Shown: positions 1 through 14,896 of the stretch, in pieces
Layout: each line of letters starts with the position of its first letter
Numbering within the stretch: the stretch's first letter is position 1
Assembly: GCA_037043455.1 (NCBI GenBank)
Contig: JAWPHD010010252.1
Span: forward strand, 31,586-95,585
DNA length: 64,000 bases
Origin: Cyrtodaria siliqua
Taxonomy: Eukaryota > Mollusca > Bivalvia > Adapedonta > Hiatellidae
Direction: 5' to 3'
Translations under genes and position numbers: made by a program
The notes under the pieces: generated by a model
Seen by the model: the letters and a program-made list of their open reading frames with translations, nothing else
What the model was told of the DNA's origin: nothing
Databases searched by the model: none

Positions 1-249
1 GATAGGTTTTGGATAAATACTTTTGTAGTGTAATTTTGCCGTTATTTTGCGGGTCAGTTCCTTTAACACAACTATATGTTGTTGCTGTTAGCAACGTAAT
101 ACTCTTCACAATGAAATTTGAGTTACTGAAAAAGAGCGTTGATAGTCGCAGATACGCATTTTTTTATGGGCTGTGTATTTGCCAGCTTCATATTTATAAT
201 TCCACATTAATCAAATGACTTTGTTATTGACACATAGGCGTTTTCAGTA

Positions 250-480
250 AAAGCTAGAATCGCCTTCAATAAATGTCTAGGCCTAGGTAAAAGTTATAAA
301 AAAACTAACCCGCCAAATTACGGCAACATTACATTATAAACCCGTTAAATCAAAACTCAGTCCAGTTGTTCAGGTCATATAATAATGTATTTGTCCCGAT
401 TAAAAGTATATATATATATATTCACGGGTTCTTAAAATGCCCATGATTGACTATGCGTAACATAAATTATGAGTGGTAAC
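250..480 (+). repeat. Direct repeat with 23760-23960
   Basis: 'aaactaacccgccaaat', 'atcaaaactcagtccagttg' and 'ccgattaaaagtata' match 23775-23950 in order. Confidence 0.7.
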
Positions 481-540
481 TCTTACTTCGACGCTGCAGT
501 TTTGTAGTTAGGACTGTACAGTATATACCGATTACACCGC

Positions 541-745
541 ATTAAATATATTCCGTACGCATTAAATATATTCCGTATACTACTATACGTTTATGTTATA
601 TTCGTATCGTATTCCTTATATCATAAGTAGATTAAGCGCTATAGCAATACGTGCTACAGGAATAAGTGCTATTGGATTAAACGTGCTTCTGTTTCAAAGC
701 GTCAGGATTACGTGCTATAGGATTAAGTGCTATAGGATTTATATT
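541..745 (+). repeat. Short irregular tandem repeats
   Basis: A 22-bp duplication 'cgcattaaatatattccgta' at 538-580, then repeats of 'agtgctataggatt' to 745. No gene is seen from 1 to 1890. Confidence 0.65.
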
Positions 746-1889
746 TTTTTCAGAAAAAGCTTGTGTTTCAAACGTGCTTAACAATGATTTATTTTTTTAA
801 TATATTTAATTACTTCCTTGTCATCAGGTTGGTTCACTTTTGTGTTATCCGGAATTTACGATGTCGTTAAATAGCCGAGATTGGTAAATAAAAGTTTTAT
901 TATATAACTGCTTGATGTATGCCTATTGATCACGACAAGGTAGTAAGTTCACTGATCGAGTGACACGCTACTGAGATGGGCACACGACCATAAGTTGAAT
1001 CTTGTGTCAAGATAAGTTGGTCTTAATTAAGGTATAGCAACAATGTATTATTATGATGTATAATGCAATATTATAAAAGCACAGTCGTGGTACGATAATA
1101 ACTTCACGCACTGCGATATACACAATATTTACGACTACGTAAGTATGGTATTGTAATGCCATATACAATGTGTTTAACCTGTTATGAATACCAAAATATA
1201 CATATTAAGTATGAAATGAAGCTAGTCTCGGCCAGCTAGACCGTATCATGCATATGTTCTGGATCCATGTAGCATAGCGTAACGAAGAAATCAGAAGCGG
1301 GCCGGGTGACCGAGGCTAGAAATGAAGCAAAATCATTCCGACTTTTTTGACGAAATAAGGTTTGCATCCAAAAGCAATGGATGTACTTTTAGTAGTAATG
1401 TAACATTGTTGTCACAGCTGTGCTGACAAGTACAAACAAATATATATATACATACATACATGCAAATACAAATGGTAAAACACCAGTACCTGGTTGTAAA
1501 TACTTACTCCCAGATGGTACATTTGAGTTTAAGTAACTGAAATGAGATCTGCCAGGTAAAAGTCACCACAACACATTACAAAATGCAAATGCTATATGGT
1601 TGAAACAATAACACGATTGTTTAAGTACTGTTTAATACTAGAACAACATTTAAAATGATATAACCGCTACCGTGGCGTAGTATTGCATGATGTGATATTG
1701 TGTGTATATATAGTATATATATATCTCATACACTTTCAATACAAACAAAAAGTGATTAAGCATTGCAAATCATGAAAGCATGATTCATAAATAGAAGCAA
1801 GTAAATAGTAGCCAGATACTGCGACGATATAATGCGCTCCACACTTTAGCTATACACTGAACAAAATTCCTAACTACTCACTTTTTTTT

Positions 1890-2590
1890 ATCTTATGTGA
1901 TAAGTATTTTGTTTTGACCCATAGTTTGTAAAACATTTATTTTTGTTTAAATTGTTACATGTTTAAATTGTTACATCTTTTGAGAGTTACCCTCCCTTTA
2001 TATGAAAACATGAAATGTGCTGATAAAACACATAACATGAGTCAAAGATCGCTTAAAGATATAAACTTCTTAGAATTGGTATGAAAAAATAGAAAAAAAT
2101 ATAAAAATTTGACCCATTTATCGCAGATTCTCCGTCTATAAAAAAATGAAATATGGATAATCTTAAATTACCTTCCTTTAAATTGAATATTGTTTGAAAT
2201 TCAAGTAACTGTAATTCAGCGTTATCATTAAATATTTCGAAAATTTCGTTTGTAAACGCATTTGTAGTGGTAATGCTAGTAAAACATGATGTCAAAATAA
2301 TTTTAACTGGCATATTTTAGAATTAGGAACATCGAAACTTACACTTATTCGAAGTAATAAAATAATAAAATCCTATATACCCAGTTGTTTAAGTGTTATA
2401 ACTTATTTCTAAGAAAACACATTGACTTAAAAGTTTTAAAATATGTTCATGCAATCAGAGCAGACGATTTACACTCGTTATTTTGCAGTTTAACCGTATC
2501 TCTAATCAAGCTCAAAATACACAAAACAAAGAGAATATTATTGACATATTCTTAGGTAGGTACTTAGCAATTTGGTTTAGTGTATATGAT
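1890..2590 (+). repeat. Dispersed repeat Q, inverted partner of 22830-23490
   Basis: About 650-700 bp that reads as the reverse complement of 22830-23490 with few differences ('acttagcaatttggttta', 'gagagttaccctcccttta', 'gtcaaagatcgctta'). A short minus-strand frame (2313-2053) is partly conserved in the other copy but shifted there, so coding is not supported. Confidence 0.8.
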
Positions 2591-2840
2591 TTTAACAAAT
2601 GTATGCATGTCATAAAACAACCCATTTAACTGCTAGGTTTTTAAAACTGCAAAGCGTATAAATATCATTTTACCACAACTGTAGTATAATATAAAATGTA
2701 TTTTTTTTTAAAAATCAACCGAATACATAACCCAATTTCAGAGCATCCTGATCCATAGTAAAAGCGTCAGGATTAAATATCCAGGACTTTCCTAGGGTGT
2801 CGTCCATTGATGTTGATTTTGTCCACCCTTGCAACCAGCG

Positions 2841-3217
2841 TTATACATTAGGCTCGTCCAGAGTATGTCCCTTTATTTCCTTTAAGGCGATCACCTCCCA
2901 CTGTTCACTGCGGCTTACTTCTTCAACCAATACGAGTCCTTTTTTATGTTTACTCCCCTCCCCGGGTACCAGAAGTTTTGTCCTACTCGGCATACTTTCA
3001 ACACTATCCATTTCAGAGACTTGAGCATCACTTTTACTACATCTCGATTCTGTGACAGTGTTTGTGACAAGTTTTCTTTCGTGCGGTAAGCACGAGTACA
3101 CGGGTCTGTAGAGTATCTCTTCGTCGTTTTCCGTGGTCTCATCACCCATGTAAACCTGTCCCAACTGAAACTCGGAGCTGATGTACTTCCCTCCCTCGAC
3201 ACTGTCCGATGCAACAT
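2841..3217 (-). CDS. ARRDC terminal coding exon, long polar tail
   Basis: 377 nt, residues 320-444 and TAA (2843-2841). The acceptor is TATTTCAG. FQLGQVYMGD near 336-345 and ILYRPVYSCLP match the position of the 'FQLG..' and 'P.YPVY' segments of other ARRDC proteins. After that comes about 80 residues of acidic/basic tail with no recognised domain and no PPxY. The 3' UTR continues below 2841. I see no clear AATAAA on this strand within about 400 bases of the stop; one reads at about 1936-1941, so the polyadenylation site is uncertain. Confidence 0.85.
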
Positions 3218-6200
3218 CTGAAATACAGATATAGTATATTTATCAAATTAAAAACAGAAAATTGGTACTGAAAAAAGGAAAACAGGTCCTTTAGAAAACC
3301 ACAGCTCACGAACACAATGACACCGTAGGTCGCCACTCTACCACACACTTTATTGCGGATTATTTCTTGTATTGCTATGGACGACATTTCATGTTGAGTC
3401 TTTCTCCATTCATACTCTATTCACCAGATACTCAGGCAGGTGTAATTGAAGCCTTTAATGACACCTCTCGGTATCTGGATGACATAGTGAACATTGACAA
3501 TCCTTACTTTTCTACTGTGATTAATAGTATATATCCTAAAGAACTTCAACTCAACAAAGCTAACATTTCTGATACTGTCGCTTCTTTTCTTGACTTACAT
3601 CTCTCTATTGAAAATTGTGAAATAATTACCAAACTCTATGACTAAACTCTATGATGATTTTAATTTTGATATTGCTACTCCAGCAGTGGATGCCGTTACC
3701 ATAAATTTCGAAAACTCTTTGCAAAATTTTATTATCGCAACCCTGATCTACTTTTAAAATATAAGTAATTTAAGAACTCGTCTGCGACAAGGACTATCAC
3801 AAACTGTGAACTGACTTCTATGGTGAGTGTGATTTATAAACTTCATAAGATTCTTGGTCATAATCTCTTTCATACTATCTTTATTTAACTTGTTAAAAAG
3901 TTATCAAAATAGGTTATGACCCTCTCATTTTGCAACGCATTGCATGTTTAGTGATTGACTCATTTACAGTTCGCCACCATGCTTTCCTCTTTGACTGTAC
4001 GATGACCGGACAGAAGGTGGGCTTTATGATGATCTCTGCCTAAATCCTTAAAGGACGGTCACGTTTGGTGCCTTAAATCTTGTCTTATCGTACCCTTAAA
4101 GGTGTGTTCTCTTGTTGATCTGGCTTCTGCCAAGTCAATGAGTAACTTCTTCGTGGCTTCTAGGCTATTGTCTTTTTTTGTATTTATATATACACGAGCA
4201 TCTTTGTGTTTTACTTATATTGCCTATTAATGCTTCCTTGTTTGTTAGAGAATATAACCTGGTGGGGATATATTTATTTATACTGTCACGTTTTATTGGG
4301 ATGACACTAGGGTCACCATGAGGTTTGGTGAACTATAGAACCTGGTTTAAACCCAAGCGGCCTTTTTCGCCACTGGCCGTTCCATGACGGTAGCCCTGTT
4401 GTCGATGCTTTAATAATGTTTGTGATGTCATATCTTTATGAAGAAAATCCTAACCTGAATCTAATTCATCTTTGTAATTGATTGTGGTATGTTTCTGTGC
4501 GTGTTTGTGGTTGACTGTAGTCCTTGAATGCTACATTTCCTGCTCGACTTTTATAACTTTTAATGAAATGAGAAAATTAAAAACTATTTTAAATTAACAG
4601 GACAGTACACAACAAAAAGAGTGTCGAAAACACAAGTTACCTACTTGGAAAAGTCAGCTGGAAATACAGAAACCTTTTTTTCGGATATCAACTTTATGCA
4701 TATTTTCGTTTACAAATTATTCAGTCTAAAACCTTATATCATATCTTCGTTACGATCACAGACAGTTGACACTATAGGCATATAGTGTTCTATGATAAGG
4801 CACACTTTCTGACATTATGTGACGTCATCGTATGTGTTAAATGGAATCTCAAATGCGTGCTTATTTATTATTAAATGAAGTAAACTCGTTGGCAAAAATG
4901 ATATGATGCTCAGCAAGCCGTCGCATCATATCATATTTGCCAACTCGTTTAATAAATTTAAATATAAATAAGCACCAATGTAAGATCCTCTTTTTAAACG
5001 TTCGTTGTCTATTAAATTTAGCATGTCGTGTCTGGGTGTGATTTGCTCACAGAAAATATAAGCAATGATGCCATTAACTTTCGGTGCTTGAGGATTTCCA
5101 TGGGGTGTGGATGGGTAGAGGGGGTGGGGGTCACTTAGCTAGGTGCAATCGTCTAATCCCCTTCGTCATCGTTTAAAGCAAGACCCATATATCACGACTC
5201 TATATGTAAATACTGCCAATAAAATAGGTTTAAATAACAACAAAAACAAACAACAACAAACACAGCAATAACAACGCAACAGAGTCAATCGATAAATACC
5301 ACCGGAAAGCTCATTAATATGTCTCAAAGATTAGGCATACGGATCGCAATATGTTAAAAGTAAGAGAACTGAGAACATTTATTGTCATTATTGTGACACT
5401 CCCATGGCGTTATATTCTAGGCATACAGGAAGTAAATCACTGTGGTATTCATGCCTGGTGTAGATTCATGCCTGGTGTAGTCGAAAGGAGTTCCCAAATA
5501 TATAATCCCTAACTTTTTTTGTGATAAAAGGCATTTTTGAGTATTTAAGGCCTGTTTTTCTGGCTGAAATGACTTTATTGACTTGTTTGTGGTAGCTAAA
5601 AACCATTTGCATGGTTGTATGATGATTTTATTTGTCAACTTGACAGTTTTGAAAGTGAAAGTAGAACACATTTAAGAGGTGCCGAATGAACGCAGTTTGT
5701 TCACGGTATCAACAAAGATCAGAATTTTATTTTCTTATATGCCACATGACCCCTAGTATTCTCAGCAGTTTTCTAGAGAGGCAGGTCTCATGACTAAGAA
5801 CATGTAAGTGAATCTTAGTTTGAACTTCATTTTGAAAAATGGATAACTAAAAAGCTTGCTCAATATTGCATTGGACTCAATGGGATTTGATTTACTTCTG
5901 GTACACCTCTATTAATGATCTAACCAAAAACAACAAAAAAGCTTTCCAAATGAAATAACATGACATTTTACTACCAACTGACACTTGTTAATTAATTGGC
6001 TGCAGGTGATGGACACCTGGGTCACGCATGGACAATTCTGAACACTAATTAACGTCTTCATAAGCAAACAATCGCCTTGGTCATATTTTTGTTTATAGAC
6101 AGGAGTAGGTTTAATGTAAATATCACAAACTTACCAGAAAACATTTATTAGTTATGCAGAATAAAGTCATTTTGGGTGACATTAATACTTCTGTATAGAG

Positions 6201-9200
6201 TACGCAGCATGTTGAGTAAGTAAAGTTGATTTAGAAATGTAGAAGTTTTAGCGAGAACTTACCAAATTGTAGCGTAGGTGGAGGTATGTTCGGAATACGG
6301 AATGGCACTGTTCCTATGGTGATGGGAAATTCTATATGTATCATATCCCCAGACCTTTCACCAACGGCGCATATCTGTAAGCAATATGATTATTACAAGA
6401 CGCTAACTAACAATGTTCATTCATTGTTTACTCACCAATTACTGAATATCCTGTTTTGGTTTAAACATATTTTATTTCCATATTATGCATATATAATAGT
6501 ACAAAGTTAATAGGAGAAAGCAACCTTATAAAGTTCCCCTCCTTGGTATTTAACAAATGCAATTGATGTTGGCGGTTAATACGATATAATAATCTGTTAA
6601 TAAACCCATTTTTCTCCAAAACAATTCCCAGAACAAATGTATAATGTCACGTGCTATATAGATACACTCAATAAATAAAAAAGTATCTAACCGAATCTGC
6701 GTGCAAGGTTAGTTACCTTCTATAAAGACCTATCTAACATTAACAAACATGAACATAAACAGCAATATAACTTTAAATAATCTACTAAAACGTATTGTCT
6801 GTTGCTACTAAATAATCTACTAAAACGTATTGTCTGTTGCTACTAAATAATCTACTAAAACGTTTTGTCTCGTATTGTCTGTTGCTACTAAATAATCTAC
6901 TAAAACGTATTGTATGTTGCTAATAAATAATCTACTAAGACGTATTGTCTGTTGCTACTAAATAATCGACTAAAACGTATTGTCCGTTGCTACTAAATAA
7001 TCTACTAAAACGTATTGTCTGTTGCTACTAAATAATCTACTAAAACGTATTGTCTCGTATTGTCTGTTGCTACTAAATAATCTACTAAAACGTATTGTAT
7101 GTTGCTACTAAATAATCTACTAAGACATATTGTCTGTTGCTACTAAATAATCTACTTAAACGTATTGTCCGTTGCTACTAAATAATCTACTAAAACGTAT
7201 TGTCTCATATTGTCTGTTGCTACAAAATAATCTACTAAAACGTATTGTCTGTTGCTACTAAATAATCTACTAAAACGTATTGTCTGTTGCTACTAAATAA
7301 TCTACTAAAACGTATCGTCTGTTGCTACTAAATAATCTACTAAAACATATCGTCTGTTGCTACTAAATAATCTACCAAAACGTATTGTCTGTTGCTACAA
7401 CTGTATACAGGGTGGCGAAACGACGCGACTTCTTGATCAGTTTCACGGCAAAAAGTGTAAACCAAGGGCTCGATTCAGGTTAGGATTTTCTTCATAACTT
7501 TCTTAATATTTAACGAATTTTGTTCAACTAACGCGCAAACGTGAGGCAATTTGGTTCATTCAGTGCTTTTTGAGATTAGCTCTCTCAAAATGTACACGGT
7601 CATATATTTATTTCGTTTCCAGGACATTGGGAGGGCTAATCTCAGAAAACATTTGATAAATCAAATTACCATTTGCGGAGGAGGAGGGGAGAGCTCACTT
7701 TACTTTGGAGGGGTATGTGCACTTAGGTTGAATACAATTCGATATATTTACATCGCTAGTGCAGTCGCTACGATGAATCTTATTTGACACGCTGCATTTA
7801 ATTTTCCAATGAATACCATTACCTTCGGAATACCTCATGATATGCCCTTTAACGGTTTTCATTGGATGATGGGCGGAGCTTAACTTAATAGAATATTGCG
7901 CATGAGGGGTGCGTCTAAAATATTGCCGATCGTAACGGCTATTACATTTTACTCCATAAAAATCCGGTATAATAAACTATTATTTCGAAATAAATAGTAA
8001 ATCTGACGTACATAGAGAAGAAATCAACGCCATGTTAAAGGTAACTATGTATGTAAATATAAGGAATGAAATGCGCTCTTTTGGTTTTCATTGGGGTATG
8101 ACAAATATTTGGGTGGTTTAAAGTGTGTGGACTCCACGCGTACTTTAAACCATCCAAATGTCTTCGGTCTCCACACACTTTAAACCACCCAAATATTTGT
8201 CATACCCCAATGAAAACCAAAAGAGAGCATTTCATTCCTTAAAACTTATCAAGCGTCTTGTTTACACTTTCTTTGTCGTGAATCCGATCAAAATGTCACG
8301 TGGTTTCGCCACCCTGGTATAAGTAAAATTAATTTGAAAACAATTTCACGAAACTCGGTGAAGTGCATTCAGGAGACGTTATTTGCTAATGGATGACTAA
8401 CATTTAATTTACAGCAAAAATAACATTTAATTACAGCAAAAATAACATTTAATTACAGCAAAAATAACATTTAATTACAGCAAAAATTATGGAACGTTAT
8501 TAACGTTAACTACCTTTTGGATAGGCTCTGCATTTTTTCTTTGAATAACTTAATTTCCTTTCATATTTTGAACACAAAAATGTTATGTGTGATTTTTGTT
8601 TATACAATTTGTTTTATTGACCACAAACAAGGCGATTTATAAAGGATCTTACATGAGTACTCATTCATTATTGAATTTATTAAACGAGTTGGCTAAATGA
8701 TATAATGCAAGGCTCTTTCTAACGAGTTTAAATTCAATAATGAATGAGAACGAGTGTCAGATTCTATTTATTACATAACTTATAACGTATAATTACGTCA
8801 GAAAACGTACATGGACGTCATTAACGTTATGTTATACCACAAGTGGAATATCGAAAATATTGAATGGTGTTATTACACTCCCACACCACATATTATGTGA
8901 TAAGATTATTTACACTAAATAAATGCTAATGCTAAACATAAAGCAAATGTTTCAATTAGGTGTTAAACCGTTACCTTAAGTACATAGTTTATCCGTATCA
9001 GATTGCACACGTTTATCATTGTGGGTGGAGCTACGGGTACTTGTAGTGTGTCTTGCAATTTATCGAGTCTCTCTGTGTGTCGAGGGGACACGGACTCGGT
9101 CTGATACTCCCAGATCTTGTGATTCACAGTTTTCACCAGCCCCAGTACTCCCTTGTTTATGTAATAATCAACATACTGAAAATGAAACGAGGATATATAT

Positions 9201-12200
9201 GTATGTAAACTGGCGGTTGGTCTGAAAACTCGCCACATGCCTCACAGAATGAAAACAACAACAACAACACAGTTTGAATAACTGTGGAAGATATTACTAG
9301 TGAAAAAAAATAACGCAAAACTTTAACGTAAAAGTTAGCTGTCAAACATATTTTGACTTAAATACTTTCTGTGTGGGAAGCTTATAATGTGCTTCCATTT
9401 AGTACAAGCATCAAGAAAACTCCATTTACAGTTCCCCACTATGCTTTCCGGTTTAATTGTGCGATAACCGGTCAGGATGTTGACCCTATCAGGGGCGTAG
9501 CTGGGTGAATTTGAACTGTACGCCCGTCGGGGTTCCAAGGGTCAACCGCCCCTTGGTCAGGGGGCTCTTGCCGATTGTACGTTAGATTTCAGGATTTTTA
9601 GCTTAGATTAAATTTGTGTATAATTCAAGCGAAAGAAAGCGCACATGTAAAGTCAATTTAAAAATAGTATACATGTATTAATACTTTGTATAACAAATTA
9701 GGATCGGAAACGACTCGGCTGGAAATATTTTACCCCTAATCTTCTACCCCACTTCGGATTTTATTGCATTTTTGGATCATTTATCTTTTCCATTTTTCTA
9801 GCGAACTGTACGCCCGGGCGTACGGGTGTATGCATGGCTAAGCGCCTGCCTATGATGACGTCTACCTAAACCCCAAAAGGACGGTGACGTTTGATGTTTG
9901 TCAGCAGTCTTGTCGTGCCCTCAGTGGTTTGTTCTCTTGTTGCTCTGGCTTCTGCCAGTCATTGAGTACCTTCTTCGTGGCTTTCTATGCTATTGTTTTT
10001 GGTATTTATATAGACACGAGCATTTTTTGTGTTTTACTTATATTGCCTATTAATTCTGCCTTGTTGGTTAGAGAATAGTGCATGGCATTTACGCTGTCCC
10101 GTTTTACTGGGATGACAGTAGGGTAAGTGTGGGGTTTGATGCACCCTAGAAGAACCTGGTTTAAACCCCCAGCGGCCTCTTTTGTCACTGATCGTTCCAA
10201 GGCGGTATCCCTATTGTCAACCCTTTTGTGTTTGTGATGTCTTATTTGACCTTTTATTCATATTTAAAATTGTTCTTTGTTTCTGTGTGTTTGTGGTTGA
10301 CTGTCGTCCTTGAATGCTACTTTTCCAGTTCGATTTTTTATATCTTCTTAGACGAGATCAGTGAACGACAGACGCATATATAAGACGACATCCGCCATAA
10401 TTGACCTTATAAACATTCTAAAAACGTTACATGCTGTGGACATACAGTCGACACACTGTATCAAGAAATATCTATAAAAAACATTGTTTGGGAACATAAT
10501 ACTAAATTACACTACATTGAGTTACAAACGGCAGCAATGCCAATGGATGTTAGCTCACCTGAGCCGAAGGCTCAGAGGGGAGCTATTGTGATCACTCATC
10601 ATCCGCCGTCCGTCGTAAACTTTTTCTTCAAACAGCTTCTCAAAATACCCAGCTTATATTAGTCAATCTTCACATGGATGATCATTAGGTCGATGGTTTC
10701 AAAACCTGTTAAAACTAGATCTTAGATGGCGACCATTACTATTAAATGTGCAAACCTTAAAACATGTTGTCTCAGGAACCAATGAACAGATTTATTTCTT
10801 TATTAATGACCGCCAACCCACAGACTATCATTTCTTTTAAAAAGACCGTGTCACGGTGGTCAAAATGTGTACATAAACAGTGTTCATGTAAACAGTGTTC
10901 ATGTTTTACATAGACATGAAAACTTGAAAAATCTTCTCTGAAACCAGAAGGCATAAAGCACTTAGCATTATCTTATATTCCTCTAGTTATAAAGGAATGC
11001 CGTCTTTAAAATTACGAGAGAGCTAGAGTTCTCATATATTGCATGTAGCATATATTTATAGTCCTCTACCAAGTTTGTTCATATAGTGACCCTGGGGTAA
11101 AATTCGGCACCGCCCTAGAGATCACATGTTTCAACAACAAGGACTTGTATCAGGAAAAACTTAAAACATCTTTTTTAAAACCATAAGGTATAGAGCGCTC
11201 ACATATTGCATGTAGCATAGGCATAGGATGCCCTACCAAGGTTGTTGAAATAGTGATCTTGAGGTCAAATCTGGCCCAACTCCTGAGGCCATACTTTTAC
11301 AAAAAGTAATACAGGAACATGTTGAAAAAAAAATTCTTTTCTGAAACTAGAATTTAATGTTGTTTAACGGCTCATCAACACAGTATAGGTTACTTAGAGC
11401 CGCCCCAGAGAGAGAGGAAAGATACATAGGAATCCGGGAACCGTGCCCTGCTCTTATTATCGAATAGATTCCTATGGCTCTTTAACGTGCTCGGAGGACC
11501 GATACACGGGACCGCCCGGTTTACGTCCACATCGACGGACGCGGCTAATTATACAAGTAGTATAAGCGTATAGTCCTCTACCAAGTTTGTTCAAATGTTG
11601 ACCTTCGGGTAAAATTCAATCCCGCCCCAGTGGCTTACTTTTTACAGACTTGTATAAAGAAAATTAATAAATCTTATTCTCTGAAACCACAAGGTATAGA
11701 GCTCTCATATATAACATGTAGCATAAGCCAATGGTCATTTACAAACGTTGTTCAAATGGGGACCTTGGGATCAAATATAGCCCCATCCCGCGGTCACAGT
11801 TTTAAAAAGGAAATGGTTATATAGGAGCATCTTTTAAAACAATATTCTCTGAAATTACAAACGCTGGAGTTCTTATAGTATGCATGTGATATATGATCCT
11901 CTACGGAATTTGTTCGAATGGTGACCCAGGAATCATATTTGGCTCCACCCCAGGGTCACATGTTTTACATATTTTACAGACTGACATTCACACTAGCGTG
12001 TGTTTAGTACTGTGTGGCGGCTGTAAAAAGTAGCCCGACTACAAATCAGTAATGTTATTATACTCATCCTTTATGTCTTCAAGCCCAATCTCTGTGCTTT
12101 TAAAGTAGAATACTGCTTAACCCGGTGTTAGTGGGCATGAGCTGTTTTGCACCTTATATTACTTCTCATGAACAGACTTAACAAAACCGAGTCTGTTACT

Positions 12201-14848
12201 TTTCTCTGTTGGTTTTGTTGGTTTCTTCCAATGGATCCTATTTTCAGTATTTATTAACATTCACACTAGCACTAGGATCCCCTTTACAGTATTTCTATAG
12301 AGAAAATATTAACATTCTTTTCTGAAGCTCGAATATATGGCATGTAGCATAAGCGAATGATCCTCTACCAAGTTTGTACAAATGATGACCCTGGGATCAA
12401 ATCTGGCCCCGCCACGGAGGTCATATTTTACATAGAGTTTCTTTCTACTGATACTGCACACAATCAAGTATGATTATCACGGCAGCCTCGTTTCCGAAGA
12501 AGGGTTTAAGGGCTTTATGTATCACGGATTAAAACAGAAGTTCAGCGAGATCATTAACGTGCATAGGATATTGCTCTCCCTATACACGGGACCGACGGCA
12601 TTTGCATCCCCTCTGTATGATGACATACTTTCACAGTTATTTTGGGACATCTTAAAAAAATCTCCTCTGAAACTGCAGGCGCTAGAAATCTAATAGATGT
12701 ATATACCATAAGCTAAGTTATGGTTATCTACCAAGCGTGTTCAAATGGTGACTCTGGGGGTAAAATCTGGCCCACACAGTTTTACAAAGAGTTATATAGG
12801 GACACCTCTAAAACTATTCTTCTCTAAAACTACAAGATATTTAGAGCTCTCGTATATTGCATGTAGCATATAGGGACATCTTTAAAAATATTCTTCCCTA
12901 AAAGTACAAGATATTTAGAGCTCTCGTATATTGCATGTAGCATAGAGGGACATCTTAAAACAAATTCTTCTCTAAAACTACAAGATATTTTAGAGCTCTC
13001 ATATATTGCATGTAGCATAAGCTGGGGGTCTATCAAGTTTGTTCAAATGGTGACAAATCTGCCCCCATGTCAGGGGTGATACGTTTACAAAGTGTTATAT
13101 AAGATCATCTTTACAAAATATTCTTCTCTGAGATGTCTAATGGTATGCATGAAGCATACGTTTATAGTCCTTTCTTAGTCCTTTATAGTCCCCTACTAGG
13201 TTTGTTCAAATGGTGGTCATGTGGTAAAATTTGGCGCATCTCAGTGTGTCTAAAGGAGCTAGCAGTCTTATATTATGTATGTATCATAAGCTTATGGTCC
13301 TCAAATGGTGACCCTGAGGTCAAATCTGGCCTCACGCTAGGAAACATAGCCTTACAAAAAGTTATATAAGAACATCTTTAAAAATAGTCTTCTCCGAAAC
13401 GAAGTGTACATAAAAGTGAGTATGATAATGGACCTTTGGAAACGGCCGAGCACGACACATACGAAATATTGCAGTCTTGGTTTGACTGAGACTGTTCATG
13501 AGGGGTAGTGAAATATGCTAGCTACCGCTCACGCCCTCTAGCCCCGGGTTGAGCAGAACTCAATATTCATAAAAATCAACAGTACAGAATAATTTTAACC
13601 ATCCCGAAGGTGGCAAGCATATGGCGGTAAAAACATCTTTAAAAATATTCTGAAACTACAAAATTTAGATATCTAATAATAATATGGATGAAACTTAAGC
13701 TTATAGTCCTTTTGTGTTTAAATGGTGACCATGTAGTGAAATTTGGCGAATCCCCAGCGGTCACATGTTTTACATAGACTAGCATAGGATTATGGTCTTC
13801 TGCCAAGTCTGTTTAAATGGTGATCAAGAGATTACATTTTAGGATGCCCCGGTGGTAAGTTTAAAATAGAGTTGCTCTGACTACAAATCAGGAGTGTTAT
13901 TATTTACTGTCGTTTGGGATCAACAAGCCCATTCTGTGTTGCTTTAAAGTAGAAAATCGCTCATGCCGGTGCTAGGAGGCGTGAGAGGTGTTGCATCTTA
14001 TAATTACCTCTCATGAACAAACTCACTAAAACCGAGTCTGCCACTTTTCTCTCTTGCTTGTGTTTGTTGCTTCCAAGGGATCACCTTTTCAGTATTTATT
14101 GACATTCACACTAGCGTTTGTTTAGTGCTGTGTGGCGGCCGTAAAAAGTCGCCCCGACTACAAATCAGTAGTGTTATTATTTACTGGTCCTTTGGGATCA
14201 TCAAGCCCATTCTGTGTTGCTTTAAAGTAGAATATCGCTTAATCCGGTGATAGGAGGCGTGAGAGGTGTTGCATCTTATAATTACCTCTCATGAACAGAC
14301 TCAATAAAACCGAGTCTGCTACTTTTCTCTCTTGTTTGTGTTTGTTGCTTCCAAGGGATCACCTTTTCAGTTTTATTATAATGGAATATCTTTAAAAATA
14401 TTCTTCTGAAGTTATCACAACTCTTTTATCTGATCGACTTTTGTTACTATTGCAAGTGTCTAAATGGACAAATGTCATCAGGTGAGCGATTCAGGGTCAT
14501 TTGGCTCCGTTATTTTTAATTCAAACGTTAATTGAAAACTTGATGTTCTATCGACCATAAAGAAGAAATCACAACTATACCTGGTAAAATTTACAGAGTA
14601 AATAAACGCTTTCGTCACTTCCGTTCTGTATTTCCGATTTGACCCGGATGTGTTCTCCACAACAATATGCACTTCTTTCAAGCGTCGCTTGTATCCTGAC
14701 TGGACCTTGGATACAGCAAAGGCAGCATGTTCTGTGCTTGTCCACAGCATACTTTGGTGACTGTTACACATAACAAATGTAATGTGAAATGAAAGGCATG
14801 TGTTGGTAAAAGTTATTGTTGTAGTGGGTTAAGTGTTCGTATGCAAAC

Positions 14849-14896
<48 letters not shown>

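Larger units (their letters stand above)
10950..13790 (+). repeat. Degenerate ~190-bp tandem repeat array
   Basis: About a dozen diverged units share 'ctctcatatattgcatgtagcataag', 'ctaccaagtttgttcaaatgg', 'tgaccctggggtcaaatctgg' and 'tatataggaacatctttaaaa'. At 12780-13020 shorter, nearly identical subunits of about 75 bp repeat three times. Other repeats (11355-11560, 11985-12290, 13440-13640) interrupt the array. Confidence 0.8.

Noticed and set aside
2797..3024. 75-codon plus-strand frame over the ARRDC last exon
   Set aside because: Antisense shadow of the coding exon.
6775..7400. Regularly spaced repeats resembling a CRISPR array
   Set aside because: The 35-bp units abut each other with no unique spacers, and the context is eukaryotic. 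It is a minisatellite.
9884..10078. 64-codon plus-strand frame and its minus-strand counterpart at 18738-19088
   Set aside because: Both lie in the shared tail of the RT element, but the frame is not conserved among copies, so coding is unproven.
12830..13036. 68-codon minus-strand frame
   Set aside because: It comes from three nearly identical ~75-bp subunits of a tandem repeat.
14478..14771. 97-codon minus-strand frame overlapping ARRDC exon 4
   Set aside because: The arrestin residues lie in a different frame (14760-14581) that joins exons 3 and 5 in phase.
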